Source: Streptomyces sp. TBY4
GTDB taxonomy: Bacteria > Actinomycetota > Actinomycetes > Streptomycetales > Streptomycetaceae
Assembly: GCF_024213195.1 (NCBI RefSeq)
Contig: NZ_JANAVF010000006.1
Location: 372,001 to 436,000 of the forward strand
DNA length: 64,000 bases
Reading direction: 5' to 3'
Below, piece by piece: positions 1 through 10,776 of the stretch (its first letter is position 1; each line of letters begins with the position of its first letter). The translations under genes and the position numbers were made by a program. Under the pieces are notes generated by a model, which was not told where the DNA came from, did no database searches, and worked only from the letters and a program-made list of their open reading frames with translations.

Positions 1-247
1 GGGGCCGGCCGAAGTCGCGCTCGATGTCCGCCTCGCGGGCGGCGCCGCTCTCGTACATGGGGCGGCCCTCGAAGACGTTCACCAGGGCGTCGGCGTTGCG
101 GGCGAGGTGGGCCAGGATGTGGCCGCGCGTCCAGCCGGGGAGATGTGACTCTTCGGCCAGAGCGGCGTTGTCCAGCTTCGCGGCCGCGGTCAGCAACCGG
201 TCCGTGGCCTCACGGACGGATCGCAGGTCATGCGCATGGTCAATCAT
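1..247 (-). CDS. Maleylpyruvate isomerase family mycothiol-dependent enzyme, partial (N-terminus)
   Basis: Only the first 82 codons lie in the window; the gene continues past base 1. The peptide has the features of the MDMPI N-terminal / DinB-like four-helix bundle: an LLTAAAKLDNAALAE helix, then LPGWTRGHILAHLARNADAL, where the histidines are the family's metal-ligand positions, and a later ARGADIE-like helix (here AREADIE). Family members use mycothiol, the actinobacterial thiol, for isomerase or S-transfer chemistry; the substrate cannot be told from the sequence. ATG at 247-245 is the chosen start. The gene is divergent from uvrA, with 187 nt between them. Confidence 0.75.
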   Translation of the reverse strand, partial: MIDHAHDLRSVREATDRLLTAAAKLDNAALAEESHLPGWTRGHILAHLARNADALVNVFEGRPMYESGAAREADIERDFGRP

Positions 248-434
248 GCGGGCGAGCCTAGTGGTCGCCGGGCCGGCCGCACACGATCGGGTGAAGCGGT
301 CGGCGTAGTGCCGAAAATCGAATGCACGTGCTATACGCTCGGGGTTCAGTCTCCCACTCCATCGCAGAGGCGCCCCCCAATATCCTGGGACGGGGGCCCG
401 TGCCCCCGCTCTCTCAAGAAAGGTGCGGACCGGC

Positions 435-3422
<2,988 letters not shown>

Positions 3423-3432
3423 GACAGCAGGA

Positions 3433-3464
3433 GCCCCCGCCCCGGTGTGACGCCGGGCGGGGGC
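3433..3464 (+). terminator. Rho-independent-type hairpin after uvrA
   Basis: GCCCCCGCCC (3433-3442) pairs perfectly with GGGCGGGGGC (3455-3464) across a 12-nt loop. There is no T-run, as is usual for Streptomyces hairpin terminators. It sits between convergent uvrA and the PfkB-family gene and could serve both. Confidence 0.7.
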
Positions 3465-3515
3465 CCGGACGGTTCGCCGCGTCACGCCCATGACACGGCG
3501 GGCCCGCGGCCGCCG

Positions 3516-4406
3516 CTACGGCGTGGGCAGCCCTGCGCTGAGCTCGGCGGCGTACGGAGGCTCCGCGCCCGCCCGGGTGCAGGTCAGCGCCGCCGCCGCG
3601 GCGGCGTAGGACAGCACCTCGGGCCAGTTCACCGGGCCCGGGCTCCCCGCGAGCCGGTGCAGCAGGGCCGCGTTCACGGTGTCGCCCGCGCCGATGGTGT
3701 CCACCACCGCGACCCGGCGCGCGGGCACCGAGTGCTCCGCGCCCTCCCGCGTCCACACCGTCAGGCCGCCGGCCCCCCGGGTGAGCACCACCGCGGAGGG
3801 GCCCGCAGCCAGCCAGTCGGCGGGGCGGCCGCCCAGCCACGCCGCGTCCTCCTCCGACAGCTTCAGCACGCCGACGTACGGCAGCCAGGACAGGAAGCGG
3901 GCCCGGTAGGCCGCCGGGTCGGCGATCAGCGCCGGACGGATGTTGGGGTCGAGCAGGGTCAGCAGCCCGCGCCCGGACTCCCGGATCAGCAGGGCCTCGT
4001 AGGCGCCGGCCCCCGGCTCCAGCACCAGCGAACAGGTGCCGAGCGCGAGGGCCCGTACCCCCTCGGGGAGCGCGGGCGGCAGCCGGAACAGCCGGTCGGC
4101 CGTGCCCTCCACGTAGAACCCGTACGCCGCCGAGCCGTCCGGGGCCAGCGAGGGGACCGCCAGCGTCGTCGGCTCCGGGCCGCGCTGGACCAGGGAGAGG
4201 TCCACCCCGGCCGCCTCCAGCCCGCCGAGCAGCGAGGCGCCGAAGCCGTCCGTCGAGATCCGGGAGCAGAAGGCGACCGGTGCCCCGAGCCGGCCCAGCG
4301 CGAGCGCGGTGTTGTACGGTCCGCCGCCCGGCCGCGGCAGCAGGGCGCCCGGCGGCTCCGCGACGGGCACCAGGTCGATCAGGGCTTCTCCACCGACGAC
4401 GATCAC
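3516..4406 (-). CDS. PfkB-family carbohydrate kinase
   Basis: ATP-dependent sugar or nucleoside kinase of the ribokinase/PfkB family, about 296 aa. Visible features are the N-terminal VVGGEALIDL strand, the PGGGPYNTALALGRLG substrate-binding glycine motif, and the C-terminal DTIGAGDTVNAALL signature, whose Asp is the catalytic base and whose GAGD loop forms the anion hole. The alignment suggests fructokinase-like activity, but the sugar is not determined. GTG at 4406 is preferred because it begins right at the first beta strand; another in-frame GTG at 4457 would add 17 atypical residues. No clear ribosome site precedes either start. The gene is divergent from the Rieske gene. Confidence 0.85.
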   Translation of the reverse strand: MIVVGGEALIDLVPVAEPPGALLPRPGGGPYNTALALGRLGAPVAFCSRISTDGFGASLLGGLEAAGVDLSLVQRGPEPTTLAVPSLAPDGSAAYGFYVEGTADRLFRLPPALPEGVRALALGTCSLVLEPGAGAYEALLIRESGRGLLTLLDPNIRPALIADPAAYRARFLSWLPYVGVLKLSEEDAAWLGGRPADWLAAGPSAVVLTRGAGGLTVWTREGAEHSVPARRVAVVDTIGAGDTVNAALLHRLAGSPGPVNWPEVLSYAAAAAALTCTRAGAEPPYAAELSAGLPTP

Positions 4407-4492
4407 GCGGGGGAAGGTACCCCATCGGCCTTCGGTATCGTCGGGTGGACCCGGCACCGCCGGCGTACCCCCGGCATCACTTGGAGAACCGC

Positions 4493-4924
4493 ATGTCCGC
4501 GTCGCAGTCCGCCGCCCGCCGTACCGTGCTCAAGGGCGCGGCCGCGCTCGCCGGGGCCGTCGGCGCCGGAGCGGCGCTCACGGCCTGCTCCACCGAGACC
4601 AACAGCGGCAACGGCAGCCCCGCGGTGCCCGCCGAGCCCGTGGAGCTGGGGGCGGCGGCCGAGGTGCCGGTCGGCGGCGCGAAGCTGTTCCGGGAGAAGA
4701 AGCTCGTGGTCAGCTGCGCGGAGGCGGGCCAGTACAAGGCGTTCAGCGCCCAGTGCACGCACTCCGGCTGTGTCCTGGACAAGATCGTCGAAGGGGAGGG
4801 CAACTGCCCCTGCCACGGCAGCCGCTTCGACGTGACCACGGGCAAGGCCGTGCGCGGCCCGGCCACCGACCCGCTGCCGGAGGTCCCGGTGAAGGTCGAG
4901 GGCGGCAAGCTCATCGCGGGCTGA
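4493..4924 (+). CDS. Tat-exported Rieske [2Fe-2S] lipoprotein
   Basis: A 143-aa protein with a twin-arginine signal (ARRTVLKG) followed by a hydrophobic stretch and a lipobox LTAC, so it is probably exported folded and lipid-anchored on the outer membrane face. The C-terminal Rieske domain has CTHSGC and CPCHGS, giving two Cys and two His ligands for one [2Fe-2S] cluster, plus the extra cysteines that form the Rieske disulfide. It would act as a small electron carrier; the partner is unknown and no oxygenase is adjacent. GGAGAA lies 7 nt before the ATG. Confidence 0.9.
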   Translation: MSASQSAARRTVLKGAAALAGAVGAGAALTACSTETNSGNGSPAVPAEPVELGAAAEVPVGGAKLFREKKLVVSCAEAGQYKAFSAQCTHSGCVLDKIVEGEGNCPCHGSRFDVTTGKAVRGPATDPLPEVPVKVEGGKLIAG

Positions 4925-4954
4925 CCGGCGCCCCGGCCCCGGCCCGGCCCGGGG

Positions 4955-5923
4955 TCACTCCCAGTCCCACCCGATGCCCAGGATCCCGCGCCGCACCCCC
5001 TGCTCCACCAGGTGCACGGCCCGGTGCGGCCCGCTCGGGACCAGGTCCGCGAGCCGCCCGCGCGGGGCGTCCGGCCCGCTGCGGGTGAAGCGGCGGCAGC
5101 GCACCGGCAGCGCCGCCTCGTCGAAGCGGACCTGCAGCACGTACTGCCCGCCCGCGTAGCTGAAGCCGCGCACGTACTCGGAGCTGCGGCCGGCGGTGCC
5201 GTCCTCGAAGCCGTAGCCGAAGACGTAGGTGTCCCCGGCGCGCAGCCGGGCGTCGAAGAGCAGCTCGGCGACGACCAGCTCCGCTTCGGGGTGGCGCCGG
5301 ATCCGCCCGGTCCGGCAGTTCTCGTCGGCCCGGACCCGGATCCGCTCCGGGTCACAGCCCGGGTCGCCGTGGTGGACCGCGATGTACCGGTCGACCCCGT
5401 CCCGGTGGGCCCGTACGACGTGCTGCGATTCGCGGCCGAGCAGCTCCCCGGCGGCTCCGATCCACACCCGCTCGTGGTGGCCGACGGTGTGCAGGCCGCC
5501 GTCGGCGGGCAGTTCCATGCCGGCCAGCAGCGTCTCGACGGCCGCGCCCACGCTGAACAGCGCCCGGTACGAGCGGGCCGGCGGCCGGGCCGTCGCGGAG
5601 GCGGCGGGATCCGGCGCGGCCAGGAGCCGCAGCAGGGCGCCCTCGGGCAGTTCCAGGATCTGCTCCAGGGCCCGTACGGCCTTCAGGGACTCGGGGCGGG
5701 CCGGCCGCCGGGCCCCCTGCTGCCAGTAGCTGAGGCTCGTCACGCCGAGCTTGATGCCGCGGGCGGCGAGCCGGTGCTGCACCCGGTGCAGGGGCAGGCC
5801 GCGGGCGGCGAGGGCGGCGCGGAGCGCGAGGTGGAAGGGGCCGTCGCGGAGCAGCCGCGGCAGCTCGCCGGCGCTGTACGGCGGGGGGCCGTCCGGGAGC
5901 GTGTCGTTCGCGCTCGACCGCAT
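4955..5923 (-). CDS. XRE-like HTH regulator with long ligand/effector region
   Basis: A 322-aa protein. Residues about 28-110 look like an XRE-type helix-turn-helix domain (VQHRLAARGIKLGVTSLSYW followed by a QQGARRPARPESLKAVRALE turn). Residues 120-322 form an uncharacterised region with several Cys (GDPGCD, ENCRTG, VRCRRF) and many aromatic and acidic residues. This architecture is common in Streptomyces, where it is usually annotated only as a regulator or hypothetical protein. It is divergent from the AvrRpt2-type protease gene, and a perfect GTGAACGTTCAC palindrome lies 14 nt upstream of its start, suggesting autoregulation and possible control of the protease. The target is an inference. 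Confidence 0.6.
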   Translation of the reverse strand: MRSSANDTLPDGPPPYSAGELPRLLRDGPFHLALRAALAARGLPLHRVQHRLAARGIKLGVTSLSYWQQGARRPARPESLKAVRALEQILELPEGALLRLLAAPDPAASATARPPARSYRALFSVGAAVETLLAGMELPADGGLHTVGHHERVWIGAAGELLGRESQHVVRAHRDGVDRYIAVHHGDPGCDPERIRVRADENCRTGRIRRHPEAELVVAELLFDARLRAGDTYVFGYGFEDGTAGRSSEYVRGFSYAGGQYVLQVRFDEAALPVRCRRFTRSGPDAPRGRLADLVPSGPHRAVHLVEQGVRRGILGIGWDWE

Positions 5924-5936
5924 GGCGGCTCCTCCT

Positions 5937-5948
5937 GTGAACGTTCAC
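5937..5948. promoter_or_regulatory. Perfect 12-bp palindrome, candidate operator
   Basis: GTGAACGTTCAC lies 14 nt upstream of the XRE-like gene's start and shares the half-site GTTCAC with two further copies 70-100 bp away. The position fits an autoregulatory operator; binding is inferred. Confidence 0.5.
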
Positions 5949-6019
5949 GCGAAGCGATGCGGGCGGTCCGGCGGGTGGCGCCCGTGGCGGCGGTGGGTCC
6001 AGGTCGGGTGACGGCGGAC

Positions 6020-6047
6020 GTTCACACTCTGGCCCCACCGTTCACAC
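6020..6047. promoter_or_regulatory. Direct repeat GTTCACAC spaced 20 bp
   Basis: GTTCACAC occurs at 6020-6027 and 6040-6047, two helical turns apart, on the protease side of the divergent gap. It repeats the half-site of the palindrome at 5937. It could be a co-operative binding site controlling the protease gene. Confidence 0.45.
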
Positions 6048-6162
6048 CGCGATGTCACGCCGTATTGAAGCGTGTTGACCTGTTCCCGACAACACCCCGA
6101 TGCTCCTCCACAGCGTCCGGACGCGCTCCTCCACCCCCACTCCCCACCTCGGGAGGAACGCG

Positions 6163-6771
6163 ATGCGCAACCGAAACCGGCGGCTCACCCTGGCCGCCTT
6201 CACCGCCGCCCTGCTCCTCGTCCTGCCCACCGCTGCCGCCACCGCCGCCGATGCCGCCGGCACGGGCACCACCACGACCGCCGCGGCCCTGGCCTCCAAG
6301 CGGCTGAACATCACCATGCAGGCCCAGCAGAAGACCAACTGGTGCTGGGCCGCCGGTGGCAACACCATCGCCACCTGGTTCGGCCGCAACTACAGCCAGA
6401 ACCAGTTCTGCAACGCGGCCTTCAACCGCCAGCAGGGCTACGACTGCCCCAACAACCAGGCCACCCTGGGCAACGTGCAGACCGGCCTGCGCTGGGCCGG
6501 CATCAACGCCGGTTCCTACGTGAACGGCTGGCTCCAGTACTCCACGGTCCAGACCGAGATCAACGCCAACCGCCCGATCGAGACCCGCATCCAGTGGTCC
6601 AACGGCGGTGGCCACATGCACGTGATCTACGGCTACGACACCGCGAACAGCTGGGTGTACTGGGGAGACCCGTGGCCCTCCAGCGACCGCTACAACTGGG
6701 CCTCGCACGCCTGGTACGTGGACAACAGCACCTTCTCCTGGACCCACTCGCTCTACCGGATCGGGGCGTGA
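6163..6771 (+). CDS. Secreted papain-like cysteine protease (AvrRpt2/C70-like)
   Basis: A 202-aa protein with a signal peptide (basic start, hydrophobic LAAFTAALLLVLPTAAATAA) and a compact papain-fold domain. The QKTNWCWAA motif puts the nucleophile at Cys61, GGHMHVIYGYD gives the catalytic His near 151, and YWGDPW supplies Asp169, the arrangement seen in the AvrRpt2 (MEROPS C70) and C39-like families. Two more cysteines (near 83 and 95) could form an extracytoplasmic disulfide. GGGAGGAA precedes ATG 6163. The next gene starts 4 nt after its stop, so the two are probably translated together. Substrate unknown. Confidence 0.8.
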   Translation: MRNRNRRLTLAAFTAALLLVLPTAAATAADAAGTGTTTTAAALASKRLNITMQAQQKTNWCWAAGGNTIATWFGRNYSQNQFCNAAFNRQQGYDCPNNQATLGNVQTGLRWAGINAGSYVNGWLQYSTVQTEINANRPIETRIQWSNGGGHMHVIYGYDTANSWVYWGDPWPSSDRYNWASHAWYVDNSTFSWTHSLYRIGA

Positions 6772-6775
6772 CCTC

Positions 6776-7654
6776 ATGGCTTCCCGCCTCATGGCTTCCG
6801 GCCTCATGAACGGCCGTCTCGTGAAGGGCCGGCCCGCCCTGAATCCCCGTCTCGCCGCCGCGGCCGTCGCCGCGACCGCCGTCCTGGCCCTGGCCCCCGC
6901 CCAGGCCTCCGCGGCACCCGTTCCGCAGCCCCCGGCCGCCACCGCCGAGAACCTCGCCGACGCCGCACGGACGGCGGCGGCCCCCGACACCCTCGCCACC
7001 CTGTCCCGCTTCTTCGCCCGCGAGGGCAAGGTCACGCTCGCCGCGGCGCAGCCCCGCATCGAGGGCGGGGCGGTTCCCGTGCACTACCTCTCACCGGAGT
7101 TCGTCGCCGGGAAGCCCGGCGCGGGTGTGGCCCGGCTGGAGTTCCTCGCCAGCAGGGCCGTCTCCTCCGACGGACAGCAGGCCGCCCTGTGGACCGCGAG
7201 GACCGAAGCGGGCTGGCAGGTGGTGAACATCGCCACCGGCGACGACGAGTTCCGCTACGCACGGCTCGGCGCGGAGAAGCTCCCCGGCGGCACCGTGTTC
7301 CGCGAGCCCCAGATCGACGCCTGGTACGTGGCCGGCGGCGAGCGGGTGCTGCCCCTGGACGAGGACGCCGTGACGGCCGTCGGCGCGCAGGGCACGAGCC
7401 TGGCCGCCTACCGGACGCGGGTCGTGAAGGCCTACGGGGACAAGCTGCCGGGATCCGCCTACGGCAAGTCCGGGAAGGCCGGTGGCTTCGCCCCCACGGA
7501 GGCCAAGGCCACGGACGCCACCGCATCGGCCGCGTCCTCCGCGGACGCCCTCGCCGGACTCCCGATGACCGCCGGAGCCGTGGCTCTGGCACTGGGCGCG
7601 GCCGGCGCGCTGGCCGTGCGGCGCGCCCGGCGGCAGCGGGTGGTGCGGGCGTAG
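6776..7654 (+). CDS. Secreted protein with C-terminal membrane anchor, coupled to the protease
   Basis: A 292-aa protein that I do not recognise as a named family. It has an N-terminal export signal (LAAAAVAATAVLALAPAQASA), a soluble middle domain of about 200 residues, and a C-terminal hydrophobic helix (TAGAVALALGAAGALAV) followed by RRARRQR, which would hold it in the membrane with the body outside. There is no LPxTG/LAxTG sortase motif. The start lies in a repeated segment with three in-frame ATGs (6776, 6791, 6806), so the exact start is uncertain. Its tight coupling to the cysteine protease suggests a partner, inhibitor, maturation factor or substrate, but that is inference. Confidence 0.65.
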   Translation: MASRLMASGLMNGRLVKGRPALNPRLAAAAVAATAVLALAPAQASAAPVPQPPAATAENLADAARTAAAPDTLATLSRFFAREGKVTLAAAQPRIEGGAVPVHYLSPEFVAGKPGAGVARLEFLASRAVSSDGQQAALWTARTEAGWQVVNIATGDDEFRYARLGAEKLPGGTVFREPQIDAWYVAGGERVLPLDEDAVTAVGAQGTSLAAYRTRVVKAYGDKLPGSAYGKSGKAGGFAPTEAKATDATASAASSADALAGLPMTAGAVALALGAAGALAVRRARRQRVVRA

Positions 7655-7673
7655 CCACCCGAGGGGTCCGGCC

Positions 7674-7700
7674 GTCCGGCCGCCTGCCGGGCGGCCGGAC
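7674..7700 (+). terminator. Hairpin after the protease pair
   Basis: GTCCGGCCGCC (7674-7684) pairs with GGCGGCCGGAC (7690-7700) across a 5-nt loop, between the protease pair and uvrC. Confidence 0.5.
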
Positions 7701-7750
7701 CCCGCGGGGCCGGGGCCCGCTTGTCGGCGGGCGACAGTAGGGTGGCTGGC

Positions 7751-9784
7751 ATGGCCGACCCTTCCAGCTACCGCCCCGAGCCGGGACAGGTCCCCGACTC
7801 CCCGGGGGTCTACAGATTCCGCGACGAGCACCGCCGGGTGATCTACGTCGGGAAGGCCAAGAGCCTGCGCCAGCGGCTGGCCAACTACTTCCAGGACCTC
7901 GCCGGGCTGCACCCCCGTACCGCCACCATGGTGACCACGGCCGCCTCCGTCGAGTGGACCGTGGTCTCCACCGAGGTCGAGGCGCTCCAGCTCGAGTACT
8001 CCTGGATCAAGGAGTACGACCCCCGGTTCAACGTCAAGTACCGGGACGACAAGAGCTACCCCTCCCTCGCCGTCACCATGAACGAGGACTATCCGCGGGT
8101 CCAGGTCATGCGCGGGCCCAAGAAGAAGGGCGTGCGCTACTTCGGCCCGTACGGGCACGCCTGGGCCATCCGCGAGACCGTCGACCTGATGCTCCGGGTC
8201 TTCCCCGTCCGGACCTGCTCCGCCGGGGTGTTCAAGCGGTCCGCCCAGATCGGCCGCCCCTGCCTCCTCGGCTACATCGGCAAGTGCTCCGCGCCCTGCG
8301 TCGGCCGGGTCACCCCCGAGGAGCACCGCGAACTCGCCGAGGACTTCTGCGACTTCATGGCCGGCCGCACCGGCACCTACCTCACCCGCCTCGAACAGCA
8401 GATGCACGAGGCAGCCGAGGAGATGGAGTACGAGAAGGCAGCCCGGCTGCGCGACGACATAGGGGCCCTGCGCCGGGCCATGGAGAAGAACGCGGTCGTG
8501 CTCGCCGACGCCACCGACGCCGACCTGTTCGCGGTCGCCGAGGACGAGCTCGAGGCGGCCGTGCAGATCTTCCACGTCCGCGGCGGCCGGGTCAGGGGCC
8601 AGCGCGGCTGGGTCACCGACAAGGTCGAGGCCGTGGACACCGCCGGGCTGGTCGAGCACGCCCTCCAGCAGCTGTACGGGGAGGAGAAGGGCGAGGCCGT
8701 CCCCAAGGAGGTGCTGGTCCCCGCGCTCCCCGAGGACACCCCGGCGCTGAGCCAGTGGCTCGCCGAGCGGCGCGGTTCGCAGGTGAGCCTGCGCATCCCG
8801 CAGCGCGGGGACAAGAAGGCGCTGATGGAGACCGTCCACCGCAACGCCCAGCAGTCCCTCGCCCTGCACAAGACCAAGCGCGCCGCCGACCTCACCACCC
8901 GGTCGCGGGCCCTGGAGGAGATCGCCGAGGCGCTGGAGCTGGACGGCGCGCCGCTGCGCATCGAGTGCTTCGACATCTCCCACCTGCAGGGCGACGACGT
9001 CGTGGCCTCGATGGTCGTCTTCGAGGACGGGCTGGCGCGCAAGAGCGAGTACCGCCGCTTCCAGATCAAGTCCTTCGAGGGGCAGGACGACGTCCGCTCC
9101 ATGCACGAGGTGGTCTCCCGGCGCTTCCGCCGCTATCTCCAGGAGAAGCTGAAGACGGGGGAGTGGTCGCCCGAGGATGCCGAGGACGCCCTCGGCGGGG
9201 GAACCGGACCGGACGCCGCCGAGGACGACGGGCGCCCCAAGCGCTTCGCGTACCCACCGCAGCTCGTCGTGGTCGACGGCGGGCAGCCCCAGGTGGCCGC
9301 CGCCAAGCGGGCCCTGGAGGAGCTGGGGATCGACGACGTCGCCGTGTGCGGCCTCGCCAAGCGGCTGGAGGAGGTCTGGCTGCCCGGGGAGGACGACCCG
9401 GTGGTGCTGCCCCGCAGCAGCGAGGGCCTGTACCTGCTCCAGCGGGTCCGTGACGAAGCCCACCGCTTCGCCATCCAGTACCAGCGCAACAAGCGCGGCA
9501 AGCGACTGAAGGCCGGCCCCCTCGACGAGGTCCCCGGACTGGGCGAAACCCGCAGGCTGGCCCTGATCAAGCACTTCGGTTCGGTGAAAAAGCTGAGACA
9601 GGCGACAATCGACCAGATCTGCGAGGTCCCGGGCATAGGCCGCAAGACGGCCGAGACCGTGGCCGCGGCCCTCGCCCAGGCGGTTCCCGCCGGTCCCGCC
9701 GTCAATACGGCGACCGGGGAGATCATTGAGGATGAGACCCCCGCGTCCGCGGGAGCAGCATCCGATCGGGGGACCGAGCAATGA
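7751..9784 (+). CDS. uvrC: UvrC, excinuclease ABC subunit C
   Basis: Nuclease that makes the 3' and 5' incisions around a UvrB-bound lesion. The 677-aa protein shows, in order, the N-terminal GIY-YIG nuclease (GVYRFRDEHRRVIYVGKAKS, residues about 18-95), the cysteine-rich segment (CLLGYIGKCSAPC), a UVR coiled-coil that binds UvrB (EEMEYEKAARLRDDI), an RNase H-like nuclease core (ECFDISHLQG, LVVVDGGQPQ), and C-terminal helix-hairpin-helix repeats (VPGLGETRR, VPGIGRKTA). ATG 7751 is preferred over an upstream GTG because it matches the usual MADPSSYRP beginning. The stop overlaps the rapZ ATG by 4 nt, so repair and the rapZ-whiA genes share an operon. Confidence 0.97.
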   Translation: MADPSSYRPEPGQVPDSPGVYRFRDEHRRVIYVGKAKSLRQRLANYFQDLAGLHPRTATMVTTAASVEWTVVSTEVEALQLEYSWIKEYDPRFNVKYRDDKSYPSLAVTMNEDYPRVQVMRGPKKKGVRYFGPYGHAWAIRETVDLMLRVFPVRTCSAGVFKRSAQIGRPCLLGYIGKCSAPCVGRVTPEEHRELAEDFCDFMAGRTGTYLTRLEQQMHEAAEEMEYEKAARLRDDIGALRRAMEKNAVVLADATDADLFAVAEDELEAAVQIFHVRGGRVRGQRGWVTDKVEAVDTAGLVEHALQQLYGEEKGEAVPKEVLVPALPEDTPALSQWLAERRGSQVSLRIPQRGDKKALMETVHRNAQQSLALHKTKRAADLTTRSRALEEIAEALELDGAPLRIECFDISHLQGDDVVASMVVFEDGLARKSEYRRFQIKSFEGQDDVRSMHEVVSRRFRRYLQEKLKTGEWSPEDAEDALGGGTGPDAAEDDGRPKRFAYPPQLVVVDGGQPQVAAAKRALEELGIDDVAVCGLAKRLEEVWLPGEDDPVVLPRSSEGLYLLQRVRDEAHRFAIQYQRNKRGKRLKAGPLDEVPGLGETRRLALIKHFGSVKKLRQATIDQICEVPGIGRKTAETVAAALAQAVPAGPAVNTATGEIIEDETPASAGAASDRGTEQ

Positions 9785-10776
9785 CCGAGCGCGAAACCCG
9801 GCACGACCGAGGATCCGAGCAGGATCCCGGGCACGCCATCGCATCCGAGTACGACCGAGACGGAGCACAGGTGAGTACGGGCACGACAGTGGAGCCCGGA
9901 GAGACCGCCGAGGCGGCCATCCCCGAGCTGGTGATCATCTCCGGCATGTCCGGGGCCGGCCGCAGTACGGCGGCCAAGTGCCTGGAGGACCTCGGCTGGT
10001 TCGTCGTCGACAACCTCCCGCCCGCGCTGATCACCACCATGGTGGAACTCGGCGCCCGCTCGCAGGGCAACGTGGCGCGCATCGCCGTCGTCGTCGACGT
10101 CCGGGGCCGCCAGTTCTTCGACGCGCTGCGCGAATCCCTCGCCGACCTGGAGGCCCGCGGGGTCACCCGGCGGATCGTCTTCCTGGAGTCCTCGGACGAC
10201 GCGCTCGTCCGCCGCTTCGAGTCGGTCCGCCGCCCGCACCCGCTCCAGGGCGACGGCCGCATCGTCGACGGCATCGCGGCCGAGCGCGACCTGCTGCGCG
10301 AGCTGCGCGGCGACGCCGACCTCGTCATCGACACCTCCAGCCTGAACGTGCACGAGCTGCGCGCCAAGATGGACGCCCAGTTCGCGGGCGACGAGGAGCC
10401 CGAGCTGCGGGCCACCGTCATGTCCTTCGGCTACAAGTACGGGCTCCCCGTCGACGCCGACCTCGTCGTCGACTGCCGCTTCATCCCCAACCCGCACTGG
10501 GTCCCGGAGCTGCGGCCCTTCACCGGCCTGAACGAGGAGGTGTCGGGCTACGTCTTCAGCCAGCCCGGCGCCAAGGAGTTCCTCGACCGCTACACCGAGC
10601 TGCTCCAGCTCATCGCCACCGGCTACCGCCGCGAGGGCAAGCGGTACGTGACCATCGCGGTCGGCTGTACCGGCGGCAAGCACCGCAGCGTCGCCATGTC
10701 GGAGAAGCTCGCCGCCCGCCTCGCCTCCGAAGGAGTCGAGACCGTCGTCGTCCACAGGGACATGGGGCGCGAGTGA
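9781..10776 (+). CDS. rapZ: RapZ/YvcJ-family nucleotide-binding protein
   Basis: A P-loop protein of 331 aa. Walker A GMSGAGRSTA is at residues 55-64, preceded by a non-conserved acidic leader of about 45 residues that is absent from enterobacterial RapZ. The C-terminal half carries the conserved GCTGGKHRSV segment. In E. coli RapZ is an RNase E adapter controlling the glmZ small RNA and glucosamine-6-phosphate synthase; the actinobacterial role is less defined. Gene order rapZ-yvcK-whiA is conserved across Gram-positives. It overlaps uvrC by ATGA at its start and yvcK by GTGA at its end. Confidence 0.93.
   Translation: MTERETRHDRGSEQDPGHAIASEYDRDGAQVSTGTTVEPGETAEAAIPELVIISGMSGAGRSTAAKCLEDLGWFVVDNLPPALITTMVELGARSQGNVARIAVVVDVRGRQFFDALRESLADLEARGVTRRIVFLESSDDALVRRFESVRRPHPLQGDGRIVDGIAAERDLLRELRGDADLVIDTSSLNVHELRAKMDAQFAGDEEPELRATVMSFGYKYGLPVDADLVVDCRFIPNPHWVPELRPFTGLNEEVSGYVFSQPGAKEFLDRYTELLQLIATGYRREGKRYVTIAVGCTGGKHRSVAMSEKLAARLASEGVETVVVHRDMGRE

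Noticed and set aside
310..345. Possible LexA/SOS box upstream of uvrA
   Set aside because: The actinobacterial form GAAC-N4-GTTC is not met; only a GCACGTGC palindrome is present.
5012..6307. Plus-strand ORF of 431 codons opposite the XRE-like regulator
   Set aside because: Shadow of the minus-strand gene; it runs through the divergent promoter region and into the protease gene out of frame.
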